Source: Gordonia pseudamarae | GTDB taxonomy: Bacteria > Actinomycetota > Actinomycetes > Mycobacteriales > Mycobacteriaceae | Direction of reading: 5' to 3' | Assembly (NCBI RefSeq): GCF_025273675.1 | Contig: NZ_CP045809.1 | Span: forward strand, 2,728,001-2,792,000 | Length of the DNA: 64,000 bases | In this document: piece after piece, positions 34,865 to 42,677 of the stretch | Position numbering within the stretch: position 1 is the stretch's first letter | How the letters are laid out: every line of letters begins with the position of its first letter | Position numbers and translations under genes: made by a program | Notes under the pieces: generated by a model | What the model saw: only the letters and a program-made list of their open reading frames with translations | What the model was told of the DNA's origin: nothing | Databases searched by the model: none

Positions 34865-36118
34865 TCAGCCGGTGAGCGCCCCCCCGCCGGCGCGCAGCGA
34901 TCCGAGCGCCGGTGCGGTGACCAGCGGTGCGATCGCGGTGACCTCGCCGAAGGTGAAGGCGCCCGCGGCGATGCCGCGTTCGATCACCAGCGACAACGAC
35001 ATCGCGGTCGCCGGCTCGTCGGCGACATCACCGCCGGAGCGTTCGAAGTAGGCCTGCAGCCGGGTGGCCGCACCCGGCATGGCGTCGCGGAAGAACCCGA
35101 CGACCGCGAGCCAGCGGGTCACCAGGTGCCCTGGGTGCATGTCCCAGCCCTGGTAGATGCCGCGTTCGAGGGAACGAACCACCAGCCCGTGGTGGCGGCG
35201 CAGCGCGGCGGCGATATTGTCCGGCGATCCGGTGGGCAGCACCTGTGTGGAGCCGTCACTGAGCCATACCCCGGTCTGCGCGGCCGCCGCCTGCATCACC
35301 GCCTTGGCGTGATCGGCGGCCGGGTGGGCCGGCGACTGGTGGGCCGAGACAATGCCGCAGGCCGCGCTGTAGTCGTAGGTGCCGTAGTGCAGCCCGGACA
35401 ATCGGGGCCGGCCGCGGTGTATCGCGCGGGCCAGCGTCGCGGTGCCGTCGGGCCCGAGTACCGCCTGCGGGATCTCGATCTGCAGCTCGAAGCGAAGCGT
35501 GCCCGCGGGAACGCCGTGGACCCGTTCGAACTCCTCGCACAGCACGATGACGGCGTCGACCTGCCGGACGTCGCGCAGCTTGGGCACGGTGAACACGAAG
35601 CCGTCCGGGATACCGCCGGCCGCGTCGAGCACCAGTTCCAGGGTCCGCAGCCCCCGGTCGCGTTCGGCGGCGCCCAGGCCCTTGGCACGTACGCCGAAGC
35701 TGCGCGGGGCGTGCGCATCGTCCGCCGACCACGCGCGCAGGGTGTGTCCCGCGGCACGGGCATGGGCGTCCTCGACGTCGTCGGGCCGCCATCCGTAGCC
35801 GTCCTCGAGGTCGATGCGCAGGTCCTCGATGGGATTGGTGCGCAATCTGGCCAGCGCGATGTCGACGGCCTGTTCGCCGGCGAGCTCGGCCAGCACGTGC
35901 GCGGAGTCGGCGGCGAGCACGAGCGCCCGCTCCCCCCACTCGCGTGCGGTGCCGGCACCCGCGTCGGCTGCGCTCACGTAGACCGTGTGCGCGGGCTGAC
36001 CCACCGGATCATCTCCCGGATACCACGCGGCCAGGTCGGCATCGACGGGGCCGAGCAGATCATCGATGCGCCCACGCACCGCCGGGGCGAGGATGCGCAG
36101 GCTGTCGCCGGCGCTCAT
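34865..36118 (-). CDS. HpcH/HpaI aldolase/citrate-lyase superfamily protein (DUF6986-like)
   Basis: A 417-residue protein with TIM-barrel aldolase features: DLRIDLEDGYGW (acidic metal ligand), SFGVRAKGL, VFTVPKLRDVRQVDAV, LRFELQIEIPQAVLG, GLHYGTYDYSAACG and the C-terminal YQGWDMHPGHLVTRW. Related enzymes cleave or join CoA-linked or free acids and act near malate synthase and citrate lyase. Its exact reaction is not known to me. Its ATG overlaps the PaaI-like gene by four bases. It lies upstream of the urease operon in the same direction, which may hint at ureide or purine breakdown (inference). Confidence 0.72.
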   Translation of the reverse strand: MSAGDSLRILAPAVRGRIDDLLGPVDADLAAWYPGDDPVGQPAHTVYVSAADAGAGTAREWGERALVLAADSAHVLAELAGEQAVDIALARLRTNPIEDLRIDLEDGYGWRPDDVEDAHARAAGHTLRAWSADDAHAPRSFGVRAKGLGAAERDRGLRTLELVLDAAGGIPDGFVFTVPKLRDVRQVDAVIVLCEEFERVHGVPAGTLRFELQIEIPQAVLGPDGTATLARAIHRGRPRLSGLHYGTYDYSAACGIVSAHQSPAHPAADHAKAVMQAAAAQTGVWLSDGSTQVLPTGSPDNIAAALRRHHGLVVRSLERGIYQGWDMHPGHLVTRWLAVVGFFRDAMPGAATRLQAYFERSGGDVADEPATAMSLSLVIERGIAAGAFTFGEVTAIAPLVTAPALGSLRAGGGALTG

Positions 36119-36555
36119 TCACCACCGTCGGCGGGCAGCTCGATGTTCTGCAGCCGCACCTGCGAATGTGCGAGGGGCCGGCCGTCGGCGTCGGTGAAAT
36201 CAACGGCCCACAGCTGCTGGCGCCGGCCGCGGTGGATGGGGCTGGTGCGGACGGTGATGGTTCCCTCGCTCACCGACCGCAGGAAGTCGGTGTTGTTGTT
36301 GACCCCGACGGCCGTACCGCCGATGCCGGTGTGGTGCAGCCAGACCGCGCCGCTCATACTGGCCGCCGACTCGGCGACCGCGCAGTAGACACCGCCATGG
36401 ACAATCCCGAACGGCTGGTGGTGCCTGCCCGACAACTCCAGCGTCGCGGTCAGGCCGTCGGCGTCGACCGAGGTGATCTGTTGACCGATCTGTGCGTCGA
36501 AACCGACGCTCGCCGCGGGGTTGTTCAGGAAGTCGTCCACAGTTTGTTCACTCAT
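36115..36555 (-). CDS. PaaI-family hot-dog thioesterase
   Basis: A 146-residue acyl-CoA thioesterase of the PaaI/YdiI type. The catalytic motif HGGVYCAVAESAAS is clear, with NNNTDFLRSV downstream. It resembles M. tuberculosis Rv1847, which also sits between urease and blaI genes. Such enzymes hydrolyse aromatic or medium-chain acyl-CoA thioesters. Its stop overlaps the following aldolase-like start (ATGA), so both are translated together. Confidence 0.88.
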   Translation of the reverse strand: MSEQTVDDFLNNPAASVGFDAQIGQQITSVDADGLTATLELSGRHHQPFGIVHGGVYCAVAESAASMSGAVWLHHTGIGGTAVGVNNNTDFLRSVSEGTITVRTSPIHRGRRQQLWAVDFTDADGRPLAHSQVRLQNIELPADGGE

Positions 36556-36649
36556 GACCCCAGGTTGTCACGGCTCCCCGCAGGTGTCATCACGGCGCCC
36601 CGGCGCTCGCCGCGCGTCGCGGGACGCGGCTGAACTCGCAGGCTGCCCG

Positions 36650-37240
36650 TCAGTCGGCGTCGATCACGCGCTGCAGGTGCGGCCCCCACAGTGCGATGAC
36701 CTCGTCGCGGCTCAGTTCGACGAACAGCGGGACCCCGATGAGGTAGCGCATCGTCGCCATGCCGAACAGCATGCTGACGGCCACGCGCGCGGTCTCCAGA
36801 GAGACCCCGGTCAACTCGGCGACGAGCGGCACCATCTCGGTGGACATGAACTCGGCGTATGCACTCGACTCGCTCTCGTCGGTGATCACCGAACGCAGCA
36901 GACCACGCATCGCGCTGCTGGTGTCGGGGTGCTCCCAGACGGCGGTGAACTCGGCGGCCATCCGCTCGCCGAGGCGTTCGCGTGGTCCCTGGGTGGCGCG
37001 GACCACCTGCGCGACGGGGTCGACCGGCACCTCGAGGGCAGCGACGAACAGGCCCCGCTTGCTCCCGAAGTAGTACGGGACCAGGGCGACGTCGACGCCT
37101 GCCTCCGCGGCGACGGCCCGCATCGAAGTGTTCTTGAATCCGTTGCTGCCGAACAGACTCTGGGCGGCTCGGAGAATGTCGTCGCGGGTCGTCGAGTCGC
37201 CGGTGCGGCGACCGGGACGGCGGGGATTCGTCGAACTCAT
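36650..37240 (-). CDS. TetR-family transcriptional repressor
   Basis: A 196-residue regulator. The helix-turn-helix is at about 20-65 (RDDILRAAQSLFGSNGFKNTSMRAVAAEAGVDVALVPYYF split over two helices). The C-terminal ligand domain resembles the TetR_C group with VRATQGPRERLGERM. It is divergent from a membrane-protein gene with a 98-bp spacer holding two near-identical palindromes, so it almost certainly represses itself and its neighbour. The inducer is unknown. Confidence 0.9.
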   Translation of the reverse strand: MSSTNPRRPGRRTGDSTTRDDILRAAQSLFGSNGFKNTSMRAVAAEAGVDVALVPYYFGSKRGLFVAALEVPVDPVAQVVRATQGPRERLGERMAAEFTAVWEHPDTSSAMRGLLRSVITDESESSAYAEFMSTEMVPLVAELTGVSLETARVAVSMLFGMATMRYLIGVPLFVELSRDEVIALWGPHLQRVIDAD

Positions 37241-37261
37241 GCCGACGATTCTACTCCTATT

Positions 37262-37275
37262 TCAACGTATGTTGA
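37262..37275. promoter_or_regulatory. TetR operator, copy 1
   Basis: TCAAC-GTAT-GTTGA, a perfect 5+4+5 inverted repeat close to the TetR start codon. It matches the second copy at 9 of 10 or more arm bases and is spaced 45 bp centre to centre from it. Confidence 0.75.
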
Positions 37276-37306
37276 CTTCCTTTCGTCCTCCTCGTACCCT
37301 TGGCAC

Positions 37307-37320
37307 TCAACGAATGTTGA
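37307..37320. promoter_or_regulatory. TetR operator, copy 2
   Basis: TCAAC-GAAT-GTTGA, same arms as copy 1, 19 bases before the ATG of the membrane-protein gene and next to its AAGGAGG ribosome-binding site. Binding here would block transcription of that gene. Confidence 0.75.
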
Positions 37321-37338
37321 AATGTAAGGAGGATCGGC

Positions 37339-38316
37339 ATGTCATCGACTGTCCGCAAATTGGTCGGAATCGGGATCGGCCTCACGATCGCCATCCCGCT
37401 CGTGGTGCTGATGTTCATCACGCCCGCGGCGAAGGGAAGTCCGCACGACCTGCCGGTCGGTGTGGTCGGCTCACAGCAGGTCGTCGAACGCGTCGCTGCC
37501 GCGCTCGATGAGCAGCAGCCCGGCGGATTCGACGTCACCGCATACCCGACCGCGGACGACCTGCGCCGCGCGATCGAGAACCGCGACGTCTACGGCGGAT
37601 TCGTCGTCGGCCCCCAGCCTCAGACTCTGATCGCGACCGGCGGAAGCCCCGTTGTGGCGACCATGCTCACCCAGATCGGCGAACGCGTCGCCGCGAGCAG
37701 CGGTACCACGCCGACGACCGTCGACATCGCGCCGGCGACCGACGGCGACCCGCGCGGTATGGGTTTCGGATCGATGCTGATGCCGGTGTTCCTCGCGGGC
37801 GTCGCGGTCGGTACCGTCTCCGTCCTCGTCGGGCGTCGCCGGCGGATCATCGCGGCAGCGCTGCCCATCGGCGCGGCGGCGGTGGCGGCGAGCACAATCG
37901 GCGTCGCGACCTGGGTCGGTGTGCTGTCGGGCAATTTCGTACTCGAATGGCTCGCGCTGGCGCTCGGCATCCTCGCGATCGCCGCGCCGATCGCCGGACT
38001 CGTCTCGGTCTTCGGCCCGCCCGGGATCGGTATCGCCGCACCCGTGTTCATGCTGGTCGGAATGCCACTCGCCGGAGTGTCCGCGCCCAAGGAGTACCTG
38101 CCGTGGCTGTGGGGCGATCTCGGTCAGCTGCTGCCGCTCGGGGCGGCAGGCACCGCATCCCGGAGCGCGGCGTTCTTCGACGGCGCGGGATCGACGGCCG
38201 CATACGTCGTGCTGGTTGCGTGGGCGGTGCTCGGCTTCGCCCTCCTCCTACTGCACGGTCGCGCACCCGAACCCGAGGAGGAGTCGGTCCCGATCACCGA
38301 GCACGTCCCCGCCTGA
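37339..38316 (+). CDS. Multi-pass membrane protein, ABC-2/YhgE-like
   Basis: A 325-residue protein with one N-terminal membrane segment (about 7-28), an extracytoplasmic domain (about 30-130: LPVGVVGSQQVVERV, GGFVVGPQPQTLIATGG) and five or six further segments (about 150-310). This layout resembles YhgE/Pip and DUF3533 ABC-2-type permease-like proteins, often linked to drug tolerance or secretion. AAGGAGG precedes the ATG. It is divergent from TetR and surely under its control. No ATPase gene is adjacent. Substrate unknown. Confidence 0.75.
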   Translation: MSSTVRKLVGIGIGLTIAIPLVVLMFITPAAKGSPHDLPVGVVGSQQVVERVAAALDEQQPGGFDVTAYPTADDLRRAIENRDVYGGFVVGPQPQTLIATGGSPVVATMLTQIGERVAASSGTTPTTVDIAPATDGDPRGMGFGSMLMPVFLAGVAVGTVSVLVGRRRRIIAAALPIGAAAVAASTIGVATWVGVLSGNFVLEWLALALGILAIAAPIAGLVSVFGPPGIGIAAPVFMLVGMPLAGVSAPKEYLPWLWGDLGQLLPLGAAGTASRSAAFFDGAGSTAAYVVLVAWAVLGFALLLLHGRAPEPEEESVPITEHVPA

Positions 38317-38452
38317 CCGTTCAGACGGACCGGCCCCCGATACATGTGGCGCAAGTCACCGAATCGAAGGTTCGCACCGGCGTAGCGGCGTCGCGGACAC
38401 TCCGGCGAGTGGTATTTCGCACAGCGCGGGAGAAAAACACTTCGTGGGGAAC

Positions 38453-38492
38453 CGAAAGGCCCTACCTCTCGTTGGAGAGGTAGGGCCTTTCG
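38453..38492 (+). terminator. Strong hairpin, probable transcription terminator
   Basis: An 18-bp perfect stem (CGAAAGGCCCTACCTCTC with its exact complement) around a GTTG loop. There is no long U tract after it, which is common in actinobacteria. It lies 137 bp after the membrane-protein gene and could end that transcript. The near-perfect symmetry would also allow termination from the other strand. Confidence 0.75.
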
Positions 38493-38550
38493 TGACGTGG
38501 ACCGGGGGTCTCTGCAGCCCTCAGGACTCTCGCGCGGTCCGACGTTGTAG

Positions 38551-38569
38551 TTAACGTAGGCTACCCTTA
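38551..38569. promoter_or_regulatory. IdeR/DtxR iron-box-like sequence
   Basis: TTAACGTAGGCTACCCTTA matches the degenerate IdeR consensus TWAGGTWAGSCTWACCTWA at 15 of 19 positions, with the central TAGGCTA intact. It lies about 155 bp before the BlaI-like start. It could be an iron-responsive site or an accidental overlap with a BlaI operator. Confidence 0.4.
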
Positions 38570-38722
38570 CCGTGGTTGTCAAGCCCACGGACAAGATCGC
38601 TCGAAAGGCCGACTGACCAGCAACAACAACACGGTGCACCGTCCCCCGTCGCGCACCATCCGGACCGCGCGCAGGACAACCACCGCGGGCACACCAAAGC
38701 TTCAAGGGAGGAACGCAGTAAC

Positions 38723-39121
38723 ATGAGAAAGATGAATGGTTTGGGTGACTTGGAGCGAGCGGTGATGGATGCCCTCTGGGGCAGCCCTCAGCCGCAGACC
38801 GTTCGCCAGGTTCACGCCTCGCTGTCACGCAATCGCTCCCTCGCCTACACCACGGTGATGACCGTGCTGCAGCGTCTGGCGAAGAAGAACCTGGTCACCC
38901 AGATCCGCGATGACCGGGCCCACAAGTACGTGCCCACCCATCCGCGCGAAGACCTCGTGGCCAGCCTCATGGTGGATGCGCTCAGTGAGGCAGACGCCCC
39001 CGGATCGCGGCACGCGGCACTGGTGTCGTTCGTCGGGCGGGTCGGTGCCGAGGAGGCCGCCGCGCTCCGGGACGCGCTCGATGCGCTCGAAGCCGCACGC
39101 GATCACGATCACACAGGCTAG
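38723..39121 (+). CDS. blaI: BlaI/MecI-family transcriptional repressor
   Basis: The start at 38723 (AAGGGAGG upstream) gives 132 residues; ATG 38732 is a close alternative. Winged helix: LGDLERAVMDALWGSPQPQTVRQV, then RSLAYTTVMTVLQRLAKKNLV. The C-terminal helices dimerise. M. tuberculosis BlaI (Rv1846c) represses blaC and respiratory genes. The gene is paired with an M56 peptidase, the usual sensor partner that cleaves BlaI upon antibiotic binding, although the mycobacterial-type partner lacks a penicillin-sensor domain. Confidence 0.9.
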   Translation: MRKMNGLGDLERAVMDALWGSPQPQTVRQVHASLSRNRSLAYTTVMTVLQRLAKKNLVTQIRDDRAHKYVPTHPREDLVASLMVDALSEADAPGSRHAALVSFVGRVGAEEAAALRDALDALEAARDHDHTG

Positions 39122-39204
39122 ATTTGTGCACACGGACGTCCCGGTGACATAACTGACGTGACCGGCCGACCGTGCCCTCCCTTACACAGCTCAAGGATGA
39201 CCCG

Positions 39205-40152
39205 ATGACCGCCCTGATCTTCGGTGTCGTGACCGTGATCCTGATCTGTCCCGCCGCGGAACTACTTTCCCGTGCACGCTGGCAGATCAAGGCGCCACGT
39301 GCCGCGATGACTCTGTGGCAGGCAATAGCCCTGGCCGCGGTGCTGTCTACGTTCAGTTGTGGCCTCGCGATCGCGTCCAACCTTCTCGAGCCCGGTCCCG
39401 ACGGTGCCCCCACGACCAATCCGCTCAAGGAGATCGACCGTATCGGATTGCCGCTGTGGGTCGTCTCGGTCACCGTCCTGGCCATCACCCTGGTCATCGG
39501 TGTGCGGTTGTTCTACACCACCATCCGGGTCGGCGTCCGTACGCGCGCCCGCCGGGCCGCCCATCGGCACCTGATCGATCTGCTCGACCGCTGCGACCAT
39601 TCGGCGGCCAACTCGCTGTTCGACCGCGATGTGCGCATGATCGACGTCGACACGCCCCTGGCCTACTGTCTGCCGGGCCTGCGTCAGCGCGTCGTCATCA
39701 GCGAGGGCGTGATCGCCCGGCTATCCGAGGACGAGCTGCGCGCGGTCCTCGCCCACGAACGCGCCCACCTGCGGGCGCGCCACGACCTCGTCCTGGAGGC
39801 GTTCATCGCCCTCCACGAGGCGTTTCCCCGCTTCGTGCGCAGCAAGTCGGCACTCGGATCGGTCGAACTGCTGGTCGAGGCCCTCGCCGACGACCAGGCC
39901 GTCGCCGCCACCACCCCCACCACCCTCGGGCGCGCGCTGGTCGCCTGCGCCGATGCCGTCGCCCCGCGCGGCGCGATGGCCGTCGGCGGACCCACCACCC
40001 TCACGCGGGTGCATCGTCTGCGTGATCGGCAGTCCCCGCGCTGGGTGTCCGCGGCCGCGTACACCGCCGCGGCGGCCATCCTGGTGGTGCCGACACTCGC
40101 CGTCGCGATTCCCTGGCTCACCGAGCTGTCACGGCTGTTCGCCGCAGCCTGA
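39205..40152 (+). CDS. M56-family membrane zinc metalloprotease (BlaR1-like without sensor)
   Basis: The preferred start is ATG 39205, eight bases after AAGGA, giving 315 residues; a GTG at 39172 is possible. There are four membrane segments (two near the N-terminus, one near 100-120, one at the C-terminus). The zinc site is HERAH in LAHERAHLRARHD, with Glu in the following ALADDQA region. The family cleaves regulators such as BlaI. No extracellular penicillin-binding domain is present, so what it senses is unclear. It matches Rv1845c by position. Confidence 0.88.
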   Translation: MTALIFGVVTVILICPAAELLSRARWQIKAPRAAMTLWQAIALAAVLSTFSCGLAIASNLLEPGPDGAPTTNPLKEIDRIGLPLWVVSVTVLAITLVIGVRLFYTTIRVGVRTRARRAAHRHLIDLLDRCDHSAANSLFDRDVRMIDVDTPLAYCLPGLRQRVVISEGVIARLSEDELRAVLAHERAHLRARHDLVLEAFIALHEAFPRFVRSKSALGSVELLVEALADDQAVAATTPTTLGRALVACADAVAPRGAMAVGGPTTLTRVHRLRDRQSPRWVSAAAYTAAAAILVVPTLAVAIPWLTELSRLFAAA

Positions 40153-40198
40153 ACGGGCCACGGCACACCGTACCGGGTGACCCCATAGGATTGTGTCC

Positions 40199-41668
40199 AT
40201 GACCACTCCTGAAACCGCTGCCAGCACCGACACCGCGACGCCACAAGCTCAGATCGGCGTCACCGGGCTGGCCGTCATGGGCTCCAACATCGCCCGTAAC
40301 TTCGCTCGCAACGGATACACGGTTGCCCTGCACAACCGCAGCGTCGCCAAGACCGACGCCCTGCTCGCCGAACACGGGGATGAGGGCAGCTTTATCCGCA
40401 GCGAAACCATCGAGGAGTTCGTCGCCGCACTCGAACGTCCCCGCCGCGCCCTGATCATGGTGCAGGCCGGAGCGGCCACCGACGCGGTCATCGACAGTCT
40501 CGCCGACGCGATGGAGCCCGGCGACGTGATCATCGACGGCGGCAACGCGCTGTACACCGACACCATCCGCCGCGAGAAGGCCCTGGCCGAACGCGGACTG
40601 CACTTCGTCGGTGCCGGCATCTCCGGCGGCGAGGAGGGCGCGCTGAACGGACCGGCGATCATGCCCGGCGGTCCGGCAGAGTCCTACAAGTCGCTGGGCC
40701 CACTTCTGGAGTCGGTGGCCGCCGAGGTCGACGGCGTGCCCTGCTGCACCCATATCGGCCCCGACGGCAGTGGCCACTTCGTCAAGATGGTGCACAACGG
40801 CATCGAGTACGCCGACATGCAGCTCATCGGCGAGGCCTACGACCTGCTGCGCCGGGTCCTGGGCCTGCCCACCGCCGAGATCGCCGACGTGTTCGCACGC
40901 TGGAACACCGGTGCACTGGAGAGCTACCTGGTGGAGATCACCGCCGAGGTTCTCGCGCAGGTCGACGCCGAGACCGGCAAGCCGCTGGTCGACGTGATCG
41001 TCGATGAGGCGGGCCAGAAGGGCACCGGACGCTGGACCGTGAAGTCCGCGCTCGATCTGGGCATCCCCACCACCGGTATCGCCGAGGCCGTGTTCGCCCG
41101 CGCGCTGTCGAGCTCCACCGAGCAGCGCAAGGCCGCCGCCGGGCTGTCGGCGGGCACCCTCGCCGCGGCACCCACCGACAAGGACACCTTCATCGACGAC
41201 ATCCACGCGGCGCTGTACGCCTCGAAGGTCGTGGCCTACGCCCAGGGCTTCGACCAGATCGCGGCCGGCAGCAAGGAGTACGGCTGGGACGTCGACCCGG
41301 GCGCCCTGGCCACCATCTGGCGTGGCGGCTGCATCATCCGGGCACAGTTCCTCAACCGCATCCGCGAGGCGTACGCCGAGGACCCGCAGCTTCCGAGCCT
41401 GCTACTGGCCCCGTACTTCCGCGAGGCCGTCGAGGCGGGCGTGGACAGCTGGCGCCGGGTGGTCGCCACCGCCGCGGCCACCGGCATTCCGGTGCCCGCC
41501 TTCGGCTCGTCCCTGTCGTACTACGACGCCCTGCGCAGCGATCGCCTGCCGGCGGCGCTGACCCAGGGTCTGCGGGACTACTTCGGCGCGCACACCTACC
41601 GCCGCACCGACAAGCCCGGCTCGTTCCACACTCTGTGGGGCGGGGACCGGTCGGAGGTCACCGCGTAG
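40199..41668 (+). CDS. gnd: 6-phosphogluconate dehydrogenase, decarboxylating (GndA type)
   Basis: A protein of 489 residues. It oxidises 6-phosphogluconate to ribulose 5-phosphate and CO2 with NADP+ in the pentose phosphate pathway. NADP-binding GLAVMGSNIARN with NRS at the second strand, IIDGGNALYTDT, GAGISGGEEGALNGPAIMPGG, the catalytic HIGPDGSGHFVKMVHNGIEYADMQ region split by K and N, and C-terminal SSLSYYDALRSDRLPAALTQ. AGGA lies eight bases before ATG 40199; a GTG six bases earlier is less likely. Confidence 0.96.
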   Translation: MTTPETAASTDTATPQAQIGVTGLAVMGSNIARNFARNGYTVALHNRSVAKTDALLAEHGDEGSFIRSETIEEFVAALERPRRALIMVQAGAATDAVIDSLADAMEPGDVIIDGGNALYTDTIRREKALAERGLHFVGAGISGGEEGALNGPAIMPGGPAESYKSLGPLLESVAAEVDGVPCCTHIGPDGSGHFVKMVHNGIEYADMQLIGEAYDLLRRVLGLPTAEIADVFARWNTGALESYLVEITAEVLAQVDAETGKPLVDVIVDEAGQKGTGRWTVKSALDLGIPTTGIAEAVFARALSSSTEQRKAAAGLSAGTLAAAPTDKDTFIDDIHAALYASKVVAYAQGFDQIAAGSKEYGWDVDPGALATIWRGGCIIRAQFLNRIREAYAEDPQLPSLLLAPYFREAVEAGVDSWRRVVATAAATGIPVPAFGSSLSYYDALRSDRLPAALTQGLRDYFGAHTYRRTDKPGSFHTLWGGDRSEVTA

Positions 41669-41690
41669 TGCGCCGGACCGCCTCGACGCA

Positions 41691-42659
41691 GTGATGCCGA
41701 CGGTGACGACCACCCTGGCCGGCGAGCGGTGGCGGGCGTCGCGCGCCGCGCACACCGGCCGGGTGGACGCACTGATCGGCCCCTATCTGCGGGAACGACG
41801 ATCGGGCCGCAAACACCCGGTCGTCGACTTCCTGTTCACCTACTACGGGTCGCGGCCGGCCCACGTCACCCGGTGGCATCCGGGTCTGGGCGTCGCCCTC
41901 GACGATGCCGACGAGTACCTGCGGTTGCCCGGCTACGTTCGCGGCCCCGAGGGCGTGCAGGCCGATCCGGCACTGGTGGTCGAGCGTGCCGAGGCCCTGC
42001 GGACGGCCGTCGACCTGCTGTCGGCCACCAATGCCCGGCCCGCCCGGCTCGGCTGTTTCGGGCTGCACGAGTGGGCGATGGTGTTCCGCACCGACCGTCC
42101 CCGGCACAGTCTCCCGCTGCGGCTGGGCGCGGCCGGCACCGACGCCGTGGTTGAGTCGATGCCGTTGCGGTGCACCCACTTCGACGCCTTCCGGTTTTTC
42201 ACCCCGGCTGCCGAACCGCTCAACGAACGCCCGTTGTCACGTGCGTCACAATTGCGGGACGAGCAGCCCGGCTGCCTGCACACCACGATGGATCTGTACC
42301 GGACGTGTCTGCGTATGATTCCCCTTATCGAGTCCGATCTGACATTCGAGGCCTTCCGACTGGCCCTGAATGCCCGCGAACTCGACATGTGCGCGAGTCC
42401 GTACGACCTGACCGCGCTCGGTTACGACCCCGTCTGCGTGGAAACCCCGGCAGGCCGGGCCGAGTATGTGCGCCGCCAATCGGATATCGCCGATCGAGGC
42501 AGGCTTCTGCGAGAATCAATTCTGGATCGACTACGCGGAATTGCGACCACCACACACTGCGCCGACACCACTAAATTACCGGCGAGTAGCATTGTGGCGG
42601 TCAGTTCCGCCCCACCCACCACCCGCGTCGGGTACCGCCGAAGGACCCGCCCGCGGTGA
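41691..42659 (+). CDS. Conserved actinobacterial protein, possibly 3-methyladenine DNA glycosylase-related
   Basis: A 322-residue soluble protein, GTG at 41691 or ATG at 41694. Distinct segments: PVVDFLFTYYGSRPAHVTRWHPG, EYLRLPGYV, GCFGLHEWAMVF, CTHFDAFRFFTPAA, DLYRTCLRMIPLIESDL, CASPYDLTALGYDPVCVETPAGRAEYVRRQ. I recall relatives in Mycobacteriales labelled 3-methyladenine DNA glycosylase, but I see no helix-hairpin-helix or other glycosylase signature, so the function is uncertain. The conserved His, Trp, Tyr and Cys suggest an enzyme. It is downstream of gnd in the same direction, 18 bp before glcB. Confidence 0.55.
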   Translation: MMPTVTTTLAGERWRASRAAHTGRVDALIGPYLRERRSGRKHPVVDFLFTYYGSRPAHVTRWHPGLGVALDDADEYLRLPGYVRGPEGVQADPALVVERAEALRTAVDLLSATNARPARLGCFGLHEWAMVFRTDRPRHSLPLRLGAAGTDAVVESMPLRCTHFDAFRFFTPAAEPLNERPLSRASQLRDEQPGCLHTTMDLYRTCLRMIPLIESDLTFEAFRLALNARELDMCASPYDLTALGYDPVCVETPAGRAEYVRRQSDIADRGRLLRESILDRLRGIATTTHCADTTKLPASSIVAVSSAPPTTRVGYRRRTRPR

Positions 42660-42677
42660 CATCGAAGAGAGGCAGCC

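Larger units (their letters stand above)
38317..38722. other. 406-bp non-coding region before blaI-like gene
   Basis: No gene is convincing here. It holds a strong hairpin at 38453-38492, an IdeR-like box at 38551-38569, and AAGGGAGG just before the BlaI-like start. The open frame entering from 38576 is an upstream extension of BlaI without conserved sequence. Confidence 0.7.

Noticed and set aside
38453..38492. Hairpin as part of a tRNA
   Set aside because: No cloverleaf arms or anticodon loop; it is a simple single stem.
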